Source: Xylocopa sonorina
Taxonomy: Eukaryota; Arthropoda; Insecta; Hymenoptera; Apidae
Direction of reading: 5' to 3'
DNA: 64,000 nucleotides
NCBI RefSeq assembly: GCF_050948175.1
Contig: NC_135200.1
Span: 6,315,001 to 6,379,000 of the forward strand
The position numbers and the translations under genes are program-made. Position 1 is the first letter of the stretch. Each line of letters starts with the position of its first letter. The notes below the pieces were generated by a model. The model was not told the DNA's origin and did no database searches. It saw only the letters and a list, made by a program, of their open reading frames with translations. Shown here piece after piece: positions 55,201 to 64,000 of the stretch.

Positions 55201-58200
55201 CGCCTGCCGCCTTCCTCGTACTCGGCCGCTCGTTCGACGCTTCCTGAAAATATTATCGAATACGTTAACGGGTTGAACGGTTCCCCGGCCATTCGTGGAA
55301 TCTTTATTGCGCGGAAGCGTCGCGTCGCCGCGGTATCGCCGCGATCGTTCGCGTCTTCGCCAGGCAAATTTCAACTGTCCCTCCACCCCCTTCGATTAAT
55401 CGAATCTACGCTCGTTACAGCAATCACCGAACCTTTCAGAAATTAATCGAAGCGTTCGAGTGTTCCGTATTCGAGATACACTGTAGATGGGTTTAATAAT
55501 TATGCAATTGACGTACAATATTTCTCATTTGTTTCAATATTTGTTACGCTTAAGAAGTGTACCGTACAGACGGAATGTCCTGGTTCTGTAATTGCATTAT
55601 AAAAATGCCGCGTATTTTTAACCAAAGCCCGGTTAATTCGAGGCCTCGCGTTCTCCAAGCGTGCCAAGCACACAACAGACCGTTATCAAACAGTTGAACA
55701 AACACGCGTTCACTTTATTTGCCGTTCCTTATTCCTATTCGAGGGTATCCACCTCCGCTGGTTATCGTAACGATTAATTCCTGCCCGTTAACCTCGGCTT
55801 TGTGTCCGAGACGGGTGAGTAGTGCCGAAGCTCCGCTGGTCTCGCGCTCGAACGGCGAATTCGTGCGTCTCTTAAAATTCGGCGCGTGTAAAGGAGCGGT
55901 AAAGCAAACGCGGCGGTCAACAGCCATTAACGAAGGTACACAGAACCGCAGGCTTGCGCAAACACTCCCGCATAATTAGTTGCTTTTCCTAGCGCGTTAT
56001 TTTCCTTCCGCGCGTCCACGCGAAGGTTGCGTATAATCTAACCCCATCGCGGAGGATTCGTCGCTCCGAGCGAGGAAGCCAGCCGAGTAGAACGCGGCTG
56101 GTACGTAGATCGGAATTAAAACACCCGTGTGCCACACCTGGCCGATTTGCATTCCAATTCCTATTTTCTTTAGCACCGCGCGGACCTTGGAACAACATCG
56201 ACCGCGGATTTCCATCCTCGCTACGCGCGCTCCTCCACCCTCTATCGCTGTTCAAGCATCCAAGCCCGCCCTACGAACGTTTACCTTTCCGCGCTCTGTT
56301 TACGAACCGCGCCGTCTTATCGTTGTCGTTTACGATCATCGTCACGGCGCAGCGAAAACAGATTCCAAGACGGAAGTGGTCTTCCAAACGGAGAACAAGA
56401 GCAAATGATAGGAACGAGCCGCGTTACGATCCGCGCGGGGGTGGGACGGCCTGTAGAATGGGCCTGTTGTACGGAGGGAGCTACGTGGTGCCGGGTGCAT
56501 CGAGAGGACTCCTCGTTCCCGTGCTCCTTCCATCGTCCGCGTAGCCTCCTTTGGTCCTTCTCACGCGCTTTCTTCGCCGCTCGAGGTGACGGGGTCACCG
56601 GCGATCATTCGACGAAGGGTATAACGGGACGCGTGGGTGCAACCTCCTCGTGACACTGATTAAATGATCGTATTAATCCTTGCGGCCCGTTGCACGGGAA
56701 TTCGTGTCTACTCTTCTGGGAAACGTATGGATAACTGTCTGGGTTCGGTTCCGCGAGTTTATGTCTGATGTAACAGTTTTTGATTAGTGGGTTATTCAAT
56801 GACTGCTGTCTGCGCGAGTTCTTTCGTAAAGCGTCTTGTTCTGGTTTGCCTTATCGCTGAATAAAGAAACGTGGATGGTCTGGAAGAGTATATCGCGCGC
56901 GATTCTTCTTTCGTTTACTTGTGACACTACTTCTTCGTCGGCTATGCTTTACGATTGCAGAGAAATTCGAAAAGAATTATAATTGTGCGAGTTGTTAAGT
57001 ATTTGTGGAGATTTAAAGTACAGAAGTGGAATCGAAAGAACTGCACACATTGAACCGGGTTTTAAATTCCTTCGTGACCCAACGCGTTCAACCTCGAACG
57101 AGCCACAGCTGCTCCGTTATTCGCGATGGAACCGTAAGGAGCTGCACTTGTCGCCAGCTGTTGGTCCAATCACCTGGCACTTGGTCGGTGCTTCGCCGTG
57201 ATATTGTAAACGGCAACGAACTCGATTGAATATAGCAGATAATTTATGATTGTCCTCGAAACGGTCCCATCGGTGGCGAGCGAACGCGCCGCGTATTACG
57301 CCAGAACCGGTCGGTCAACTTCTCGCGGCGCAACACGCTCGATACCAATGACATTGACATTCGCCGTCGGAAGAGGACGGAGTGGCGATACTCGCCGACC
57401 CGCTGGAAAAGCTTTAATTTGCCCCGTTAATGCAGAAGTCGTTCATCATCATTTGCCACTGGCGCAATTTATTGTCACGCGGGGAAATGTCCGTACACGC
57501 TGATTGGGCGACGAAAAAATTTGCGATATTATGCAGCGGACAAGTTGATTGAACTCCTTAAAGAAAAAAAAAAAAAAAAAAAAAACAGCGAACGCACCGA
57601 GTGGAAACTATAAATTATTCATGGTAATTTACGTGAACTCGTTGGGTGATTCTACAGTCTGTTTTTCTAACCAGTATAGATAGAACTAGGTCCTCTTGGT
57701 TGACGTTAGTTTAATCGATGTACTTTGTATCTAATTATCCGAATATTACCGTGTATTTGATAAATGAACGATGTATCGTCGATTAATCAAATATCTGAAA
57801 CTTGTCGAGATATGGTTGTTAATTACTTCGTACTACTTGTCGTAACTTTGATACGTGTATGTATATATACAAGCTTTTAAGATCATTAAGATAGTTTTCC
57901 TTTTTGATGGATTTATATTATATGACGTTATGAGAAGTACACGTGTAACTATTTTTTGATATTACTGCTGAGATAGTTGATGAATTATCAGTCATGTTTT
58001 TTAATATGGAGTACATCAGTGAAATATATGATTGCTGTCGTAACTATTAACATACATTCGTTACGATTTGCTTCGAAGAACTATTTATTAAAATAGGATA
58101 GCACTTTCGCAGCTCGCCTGACTAATACAGGCCTGATCTACTTACACAGCCATCGTGGCGTCATTAGCGCACAAATGACCACGTATCGCGCTATAAAAAT

Positions 58201-61200
58201 GACAGGCAATCAACTATAATTCATACTTAGATTACAAGCTTTTCAATCCACTCTTATATTAGCGACGATATTATTCAAACCATTTCGACCCCCCAGGTAT
58301 TCAGCTTCGTGACAAGTACTCCACATACAAACTCGTATAACCATAATTTCCAATACACTTATACGCTGTTCTTCTACATTGATGAGAAACCTTCGACGAT
58401 AAAGCTCGCGATCGCGAACAGCAATATTTTCGCCATCTGAATAGCCGCATTTCTTCTTGCAACAGAGGAGAGTTTTTCCCGCAAGAGTCTCGTAACGAAG
58501 CGTCTCATCTGGCTGATCGGAGATCGATATTATTCCATCCAGTTCTCGATCGAGGACACCGCGAGGAGAATTCCATCACGGTGGTTGCGGTGCAGGCTAA
58601 ACCGCGACCTTGGTGGACACGTAGCGCAGAATTTCGTGCACGCGATACGCGTCGGGGAGCAGAAAGCCAGCTGCTCATCGGAGCGTGTGCGGTTGATGGT
58701 AATGAACTTTCGCGAGGCAAGGCCGCCAGGGGTGATTTCATAACGCGCGCGCAACGCTGCCTCGCCCCGTACTTGGGTGCCCGGAGAAACGGTCGAACAG
58801 CACGCTCGACCCGTACGGGAAGAGGCGGTTTCGCAATAAAAAGCGCGATCTTCGCGGTGGAGAACGTTGACTTACATAATGACGCGAGCCTCCGCGATGA
58901 ATAAGACCCGGCCTCGATTACCGTTCCTTCGCGGACGCGTGGATTTTTGCCCGCCGCTCGAGGCGAGATCGCGATTATTGTTCGCGGAGATAAACCCGCA
59001 AAGGCCGTTCGTTTGTCCTTGGTTAATTACGCGCGCTGGAATTCCGTGGTCGTGGCACCTGCGCCGGAGAACGTAACGAGCGGAACTCCTCTTTTTCGAT
59101 AAATACACGCGTGTACAGTTACTTCGCTCGTTAACATTCGAGTACAAGCAATTTTCACTCCTCAGGGGTTTTGCATTCATTTTACAAGGGGGACGAACAT
59201 TCTTTTTCGCTCGGCGAAGAAATTACACGGGACAGATATGGAAAAATGATGAAATCCAACGCGGACGGTTCGAGAGCGATCCCGTTAGGGCCTGTCAATT
59301 TGTTCCATTTAATTCGTCCGTTTCCTCTAAATCAATCGAGAGCGTGGACCGCAAGAAACGCAGGCCGCGCTTCTACGCCAGCGGATACCCCGAAGAAATC
59401 GGCCGACGACGTCGAAGAAACTGGTATTCCCGTCCATCCATTGATCCCGTCAGCGAACAAATCATTTATCGTGGCTGGCAAAAAACGCTGCTTCTTCTTC
59501 CTCACCTGTCGTCCACGAGTCTCTGGGTAACCGCGTCCGAGTGGCAGACAACGGTAACGGTTCCCCAGCGCGGAACGTTAATCAGAATCTGGTGGTGGTT
59601 CCCTGGATGAACGAAAAAAACCGCGAGCAACCTGCGTAAATTTCCTTGGTTCACGGATTCGCGGCTCTCCCCTCGAACCGTATTCGCGATGAGGATTACG
59701 AGCGACACCCGCCCCTGCGTTCGCCAGGACGCTCGCCAAGGCGTTCTCCAAGGCGTTCGCCAGAGCGTTCGCCAGGGCGTTCTCTAAGCCGTGATAATTT
59801 AGCGCAGGCACCGCGCTGGACAAGAATCGTCTCGAGGTAGCAACGTGTGCATACCTGCGTATATACACACGTCGGTACGTGCTCGGGCCCCGTGTAACGT
59901 GGAGGCACGCGGCTGGTACACGTTCGTGGGACCCGCGACGGAGCCACCGCGGATGGTCCTTCCATTCACGGAGCCCGGTTCGCTGCTTCCCAGTACAATT
60001 CGATTCGCTGGAAGCCGCTGCTCGCGCCCCGCGCCTACCACGGGACGCTGATCCACGAATATATGCCTTGGCTCGCCGCGACTCACGTATACGAATACGC
60101 GAACGTACACGCCGGCCGGGAGCACCTTGCGGAAACGCACGCGCCGCGCATTTCAACCTCGCGCCTTCGAGTCGCGGATCGACTTCCGATCGGCAGGCCT
60201 CGACGGTTCCCAGGGCCCGTCACCTGTCAGACGTGCCTGCCTCTACGCCGCCGCGAGACACGACCTGCTCCATTTTTTCACTGGAAATGGGCTTCCCACT
60301 ATTTTCTACGGTATTCTCGCACGAAACTTTTTTCACCACAATCATCCATTGTGCCTTAATCATTTTATTTCATCGCACGTGTGCGTTTATTGTTTTAGTC
60401 TTTTTTACGTCCAACGTTTTGTACGCATATGTGCGAACAGAAGTTATTACCTTTGTTATTTGTTAATATTTATTCATTATCTTCCACGTTCTATTCGCGA
60501 GTGGAAAGTCTGTATTACTTGTCGTGGACGGCTCCTCTGTCTGTTCCTTTCTACCTGTGGAATGCAGAATTATATTTGTCCAATAAGTGGGCTTTTCGGA
60601 CGTTGCTCGGTTTCCGAGGCGGTGGCATTAAAATTTATTAAGCGAATCGATTTAAAACAAAGGAGATCGTGATACGAGCCACGAAAAAATGTTTGCGAGG
60701 CATCTTCAGCGCCATGTAATAAATCTGCCAGCTCGGTACGTTCAATGAAGGGATTATACTGGACATTCGAATCCTTCGCCTCGCGGTGCACGTATCCGCG
60801 TACGGGTACGTTTTGTGCATCACAAGAAGTTCCTGGACAGTTTTGAAAGAAAAAGTACGAGCAGAGACTTTTCAAAGGAGAACGACGTGTCATTTGCGAA
60901 TTCATAAATTCTCCTTCGCTTCGATAGAACTCGACGAGGCGGATATATCGTTACGAATGACACCCTCTTTTTCATCGTTTCTTATTATCGATTACAATCT
61001 TCTCAAAATTTTTTAGTCACACTTGAGAAGTACAGCGTGTATTCTTGCATTATAAAAATAAACCATCTAAAGAAAACGTAATTAACAAACAAGGCGCATA
61101 CCAGGACGCGTATACATCGCATCATCGAGCTCGAAGGAAGCGTTCGCGCAGAAATTCTCAATAACGCGAAAAGCGAAGGCGTAAGTCGGGAAAAGAGGAT

Positions 61201-64000
61201 ACAAAGGATCCTATCGGCGCACAGAGAGGCTTATTGTGCGAGCAGAAAGAATGACAGGGCGATTGTGCCCTCGCGAGGGTGCCGTCCCGCGTTTCACGAA
61301 CAATCGAACGGCCGTGTACCGCGCGCGGCACTTCAATTCCGAAGAAATTGCGAAAAACGCCCGCGTGCCGAGAGCAGGGTGTACGTAGCGCGTGTCGCGC
61401 GTGCGTTCCTCCTCTTTTCTTCTTTTCTTCGCGCGCATCTGTGACGACAGTGAAATCTAGCGGGATAAAGACGGGGACACGGACGGGGGACGGGGAACGA
61501 GGCGAAAGAGGATTCTGTATTCCAGCGCACGCTCGTCATACAATTCGTTCGACTGGGGCGAGGGTGTTAACGAGAATTCGCCCACGCACGCTCGCGCCAT
61601 ATGACGCTTTGACTCACTCCGTTGTTAAACCCGGTTCACCCCCCGGACAAACGCAGCCCGCCGGTAATTACTATGATAAACTGCCACGCAGACGAGACAC
61701 GGCCTCGTCTACCCGCGAATTTCATGGGAAAATGGAGTTGCTAAGATTATTTAGCCTCGTGCACGTCGCGCGTACACGAACGTTGGAATTCGACGTTCGA
61801 CTCGCGAAATTGATGTTCGTTTCAATCTACGCGGCATTGTACCGCGCCGCGACGCGGCTGATTTATCATCGCCCGTGTATTACCGTGGATTGTACGCGCG
61901 TGCGATCAGGCACGCCGAGATGAACCGGATAATAACGTTTCATTTTTCCCCTATTTTTCTGTTGCAGCGCCCGTATACGACCAGGATACCACGCAGGTAG
62001 CTGAATACGAGAGAGGTGTGTACGCCGCGGCGACTTTTATTACTCCTAATCAATGTACACGTACGCGACCGACGTGAGGTTAATTGTATCGCAGTCGAAC
62101 AGACGGCACGTGCCGTTTTAACGATTCTTACACGGCACCGCTTTCAATCGATCCTTTCGATGAATATTAAGAACGTCGAGCACCGTTTCATCCTGCTGTC
62201 ATATGTACATACGTCTGTATTTGCAATGCTAAAACGCGTGTCCTTTATGGAACGTTGCTTGTCGCACTCTCGTTAATTCATTGATTCGGATCGATAATGA
62301 AACAGAAAAAAAGAAGCGGCGAGAGAAAGGGAGGCCCTAATCATCTTGCGAATTCACAGCCGCGACAGGATGCTACTACAACTATCAGCACTACGAGGAG
62401 GGCGATAGAATCGTAACGAACGAACCGTGCCTGAACTGCACGTGTCACAATCGAATGCTGATGTGCTACCTGAGGGTCTGCCCGTTCACCAAGGCGATCG
62501 GTCAGGACTGCGTGGTCGAGAAGCATCCGGATCAGTGCTGTCCCGTGATCAAGTGCCCAGAGGTGCCTGTGCAACTGTTGACCTCGACCACTAACGCGCC
62601 AGCCACTTCCGGCTCCACGGCACTCGGCTTCCACGACAATTACGGATGCAAGGTGAACAATCGGTTCTACGCGGACGGCGCCCAATTACCGATCGACCCT
62701 CAGAACCCTTGCGAGCTGTGCTACTGTATCAGGAACAGGACCACCTGCGTCATGCAACAGTGTACTCTGTGCGTGGCTGGGTGCAAGCCAGTCTATCAAC
62801 CGGGAGTATGTTGTCCGGTCAAGTACAATTGCGGTAAGTGGACTTCGAAAACGACGCTTGCGACTGGGTCCTCTGAAACCAGATCGATCTTTACGCGATT
62901 CTATTTCTTTATTTCGTTTGTAAAAAATTTCAGCAGAATACGACGAGGATCTTGCTACCACGGTTGAACCATCGCCTGGTCTAATCATGACCACGACGAT
63001 AGCCCCAGGAGCGACGCCACAGTGCTACCACAACGGGAAGGTTTACGAGGACGGTGACTTGATACAGTCGACGCAGCCCTGTCAGCATTGCTATTGTCTC
63101 CGCGGTGAGATCGCGTGTGCTGTTCAAGATTGCGGAACGCCGATGAAAACGCACAGGAAGAACTGCACGGCTCTGCCGCCGGCGGTAGGACAGTGTTGTC
63201 CGACCACGTATCAGTGTGGTAAGAATTTACATCATTTTTTCTTTTTCCCACGTTAAACTAATGAACTACTTGGAAATCGCGAAATTAACTCTACGTGGAT
63301 GTTGTTCGTTACGCAGAAGACGATGGACACGACGAGCTGATAACGTTACCGATGGGCGGTGAACAGACGACCGTGAAACACGTTCTCGAGTCCACGACGT
63401 CGAGCGTAACGGAAGCTGCGAAGGAATACGAGGGTGCGAGCAGCGAAACGCCTATCGAAAGTGCGCCGTCTACTGAAGAGTCTCAGAAAGAGACGTCGGA
63501 GGAGAAGGCTGTCTCAGAAAGCGCAGCGACCGAGAGGGTGACTGAAGCATACACGACTGAGGGTGCGCCATCTGCGACAGAAGCTGGCGCAGCGCCAAAA
63601 GCGACCGAGCCACCTCGAGAAGAAGCAGGTCAGGCAACGGAAGCACCGAGCTTGGAAGAAAATGTCGAACAAGCGGTTACTAGACCCGCGGAAGAAACTA
63701 TTGAACAAGCCACGGGAACGTCTGTTCCTCAAGAATTACCGGAATTATCTTCCCCAAAACCGGAAGTTCAACCTGAGGAAGCTACTACCGTGGGAGAGAA
63801 AGAAGTAGGTGTGGTAACGGAGGAGGCGCAAACTGAGGGTGCGTTACCGAAAGAGACACAGACTGCAGTTCCGGAAGAAGCACAAACTGAAGGTGCGGTA
63901 CCAAAAGAAGCGCAAACCGAGGGTGCTGTGAGAGAAGAGGCACAGACCGAAGCTGCGGTACCGAAAGAAGCACAAACCGAGGGTGCTGTGTCAGAAGAAG
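52132..64000 (+). CDS. Tnc: Tenectin, N-terminal part (multi-exon, truncated by window end)
   Basis: Secreted extracellular-matrix protein with VWC modules and a mucin-like stalk. Coding segments are 52132-52213, 61968-62015, 62360-62833, 62934-63218 and 63317-64000+, giving about 524 residues before the window ends. Seen directly: a signal peptide (residues 1-28), three ten-cysteine VWC modules at about residues 47-109, 140-201 and 232-296, each closing with a CCP-x(3)-(Y/K)xC pattern, then a Glu/Thr/Ser/Ala-rich region and decapeptide repeats from residue 465. All junctions are phase 1. From family knowledge: the VWC1 and VWC2 sequences (e.g. GCYYNYQHYEEGDRI, CIRNRTTCVMQ) closely match my memory of insect tenectin; Drosophila Tnc has five VWC modules, is secreted by ectodermal epithelia into the lumen and is linked to integrins. 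Two more VWC modules are therefore expected to the right. Another VWC-mucin protein is the main alternative. Confidence 0.85.
53755..53786 (+). promoter_or_regulatory. Candidate core promoter of the nested small gene
   Basis: The AT-rich word tttatatta (TATAT from 53755) is followed 31 nt later by tgTCAcg (A at 53786), a spacing normal for TATA-initiator promoters. The ATG of the signal-peptide-like frame is 97 nt downstream. Single matches of this kind arise by chance, so the call depends on the nested-gene model. Confidence 0.2.
53883..54527 (+). CDS. Candidate nested gene: small secreted protein (about 93 aa), unrecognised
   Basis: I do not recognise a family. The ATG at 53883 sits in an AAAAATG context and opens MQTPVIASWILVILLMIYQ, a convincing signal-peptide-like sequence ending in CQ. 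Two readings are possible. Unspliced, the frame stops at 54056 after 57 codons with a basic tail (RTRRRAKT). Spliced at CAGG|gtacgg (GT at 53947) to the acceptor at 54308-54309 (actatcccag), the phase-1 join gives Ala and continues VFAATLPVRSVLEIDALDP to a stop at 54525-54527, with no cysteine in the mature part and basic sites near the end (LVKKKLHDFR). About 63% of exon-2 codons end in G or C by my count. A TATA/initiator pair lies upstream. Weaknesses: the donor is not consensus, no AATAAA is close, and other frames are also open here. Confidence 0.28.
54028..54090 (+). other. Near-perfect hairpin (candidate small-RNA precursor)
   Basis: The left arm 54031-54057 (gtgcaaaaacgttgcatc, then gtcaatgag) pairs with the right arm 54060-54087 through about 26 pairs, broken only by a single-base bulge, one G-A mismatch and one G-U wobble. 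Three further bases on each side extend it with a mismatch. Only about 4-6 nt remain for the loop, shorter than usual for a Drosha substrate. The hairpin falls inside the putative intron of the nested gene. I cannot match either arm to a known insect microRNA. Confidence 0.3.
57564..57585. repeat. A22 homopolymer tract
   Basis: Twenty-two consecutive A, after which the sequence is clearly AT-rich to about 58350. It might be the tail of an old retroposed copy, but I see no recognisable body upstream and no target-site duplication. Confidence 0.9.
59717..59788. repeat. 12-bp minisatellite (six units)
   Basis: Six units of gcgttcgccagg type with one to three changes each. The period is a multiple of three, so it opens frames on both strands: RSPG/RSPR repeats on + and LANA/LENA repeats on -. 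It sits in tenectin intron 2 with no splice sites supporting translation. Confidence 0.92.
61968..62015 (+). CDS. Tnc: Tenectin exon 3: 16-codon mini-exon after the signal peptide
   Basis: A pyrimidine-rich tract and gttgcag (AG at 61966-61967) precede a 48-nt exon ending at a gtgtgt donor (62016). It encodes PVYDQDTTQVAEYER, the linker between signal peptide and VWC1. Phase is 1 at both ends, so the exon can be skipped or included without a frameshift. An internal cag|gtagct at 61996/61997 would end in phase 0 and cannot join the next exon in frame, which supports the 62015 boundary. Confidence 0.78.
62016..62359 (+). other. Tnc: Tenectin intron 3
   Basis: 344 nt from gtgtgt to aattcacag. 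No recognisable element inside. The donor is non-consensus after position 2, but it is the only nearby one that keeps phase 1 with the VWC exon. Confidence 0.72.
62360..62833 (+). CDS. Tnc: Tenectin exon 4: VWC modules 1 and 2
   Basis: This 474-nt, phase 1-1 exon opens after aattcacag (AG at 62358-62359) and closes before gtaagt at 62834. VWC1 runs from the Cys of GCYYN to the Cys of CCPVIKC and includes the CLNCTC and MCYLRVC signatures. A short Thr/Ser/Ala linker (LLTSTTNAPATSGSTA) follows, then VWC2 from YGCKVNN to CCPVKYNC. NCT and NRT are possible N-glycosylation sequons. A second AG at 62366-62367 would shift the frame by 8 nt and is not compatible with the phase-1 donor. Confidence 0.88.
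62834..62933 (+). other. Tnc: Tenectin intron 4 with tandem (NAGNAG) acceptor
   Basis: A 100-nt intron from gtaagt to tttcagcag. Two adjacent AGs at 62932-62933 and 62935-62936 can both be used without changing frame. Confidence 0.82.
62934..63218 (+). CDS. Tnc: Tenectin exon 5: VWC module 3
   Basis: A 285-nt exon, phase 1 at both ends, bounded by tttcagcag on the left and gtaagaat on the right (63219). It encodes an acidic/Thr linker (EYDEDLATT, then MTTTIAPGATP) and one ten-cysteine VWC module from QCYHNGKVYEDGD to CCPTTYQC. The acceptor is a tandem cagcag, so the exon may start at 62934 or 62937. The two products differ only by one Ala between VWC2 and the linker. Confidence 0.86.
63219..63316 (+). 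other. Tnc: Tenectin intron 5
   Basis: A 98-nt AT-rich intron from gtaagaat to cgttacgcag, joining phase 1 to phase 1. Confidence 0.82.
63317..64000 (+). CDS. Tnc: Tenectin exon 6 (partial): acidic Thr/Ser stalk and repeat region
   Basis: The exon opens after cgttacgcag (AG at 63315-63316) and stays open to the last base, so the 3' boundary is outside the window. The first 160 or so codons encode a low-complexity Glu/Thr/Ser/Ala/Pro-rich stretch without cysteine (e.g. ESTTSSVTEAAKEYEG). From 63820 the sequence becomes decapeptide repeats of the type (E/K)EAQTEGAVP. Such threonine-bearing stretches are typical of the mucin-like part of tenectins. No RGD tripeptide occurs in the visible part. 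Confidence 0.82.
63820..64000 (+). repeat. 30-bp in-frame tandem repeat in the tenectin stalk
   Basis: At least six decapeptide units, consensus (E/K)EAQTEGAVP, lie back to back and continue past the window edge. The second unit (KETQTAVP) is two codons shorter. Units differ mainly at third positions and at residues 1, 8 and 10. Unequal exchange could change the stalk length between individuals or species. Confidence 0.9.

Larger units (their letters stand above)
52214..61967 (+). other. Tnc: Tenectin intron 2 (9754 nt)
   Basis: Bounded by gtgagt and tctgttgcag; the exons on both sides join in phase 1. It holds a candidate nested secreted-peptide gene (53755-54527), a strong hairpin (54028-54090), an A22 tract followed by an AT-rich block (57564-58350) and a 12-bp minisatellite (59717-59788). 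Nothing else in it could be recognised as coding. Confidence 0.78.

Noticed and set aside
59578..60156. 192-codon - strand frame across the 12-bp minisatellite
   Set aside because: Openness is explained by the three-fold periodic repeat; the rest is Arg-rich with no splice support.
62360..62368. Alternative acceptor gacag|gatgc for the VWC exon
   Set aside because: Moves the junction by 8 nt and breaks the reading frame from the phase-1 upstream exon.

Overview
This window looks like nuclear DNA from an insect, most probably a bee or other hymenopteran. The base composition is balanced to GC-leaning and rich in CpG and TCGA-type words, short GA/CT microsatellites are scattered through it, and the one clear gene has eukaryotic introns and encodes an insect extracellular-matrix protein. 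No bacterial operons, rRNA, recognisable tRNA, CRISPR array or intact transposon was seen.

The only confidently identified gene lies on the + strand and runs off the right edge: tenectin (Tnc), a secreted von Willebrand factor type C (VWC) matrix/mucin-like protein. Its coding exons can be chained by hand: 52132-52213 (start and signal peptide), 61968-62015 (16-codon mini-exon), 62360-62833 (VWC1 and VWC2), 62934-63218 (VWC3) and 63317 to beyond 64000 (Glu/Thr/Ser-rich stalk ending in 30-bp tandem repeats). Every junction is phase 1, so each internal exon is symmetrical. The ATG exon has a 3' splice site just upstream, so an untranslated first exon must lie further left. A good candidate is about 24300-24722, behind a TATTTAAG box and ending in a consensus donor. 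That would give a first intron of about 27 kb and a second of about 9.8 kb.

Layout: 1-24265 is apparently intergenic, with no supportable gene but several local duplications, hairpins and simple repeats. 23845-24390 is a purine- and GGC-rich promoter-like block. 24300-24722 is the candidate 5'UTR exon. 24723-52109 is the putative intron 1, with simple repeats and one possible extra leader exon at 25009-25092. 52110-64000 is the coding part of tenectin, with intron 2 at 52214-61967.

The most interesting unexplained signal is inside intron 2. At 53755-54527 there is a compact gene-like arrangement on the same strand: a TATA-like box, an initiator-like TCA 31 nt downstream, an ATG opening a signal-peptide-like sequence, a possible phase-1 intron and a terminal exon. 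It would encode a cysteine-poor secreted protein of about 93 residues nested in the tenectin intron. Its own putative intron contains a nearly perfect 27-bp hairpin (54028-54090). Both are hypotheses from reading the sequence and would need RNA evidence. Most other long open frames in the window are arginine/serine-rich chance frames of CpG-rich noncoding DNA.
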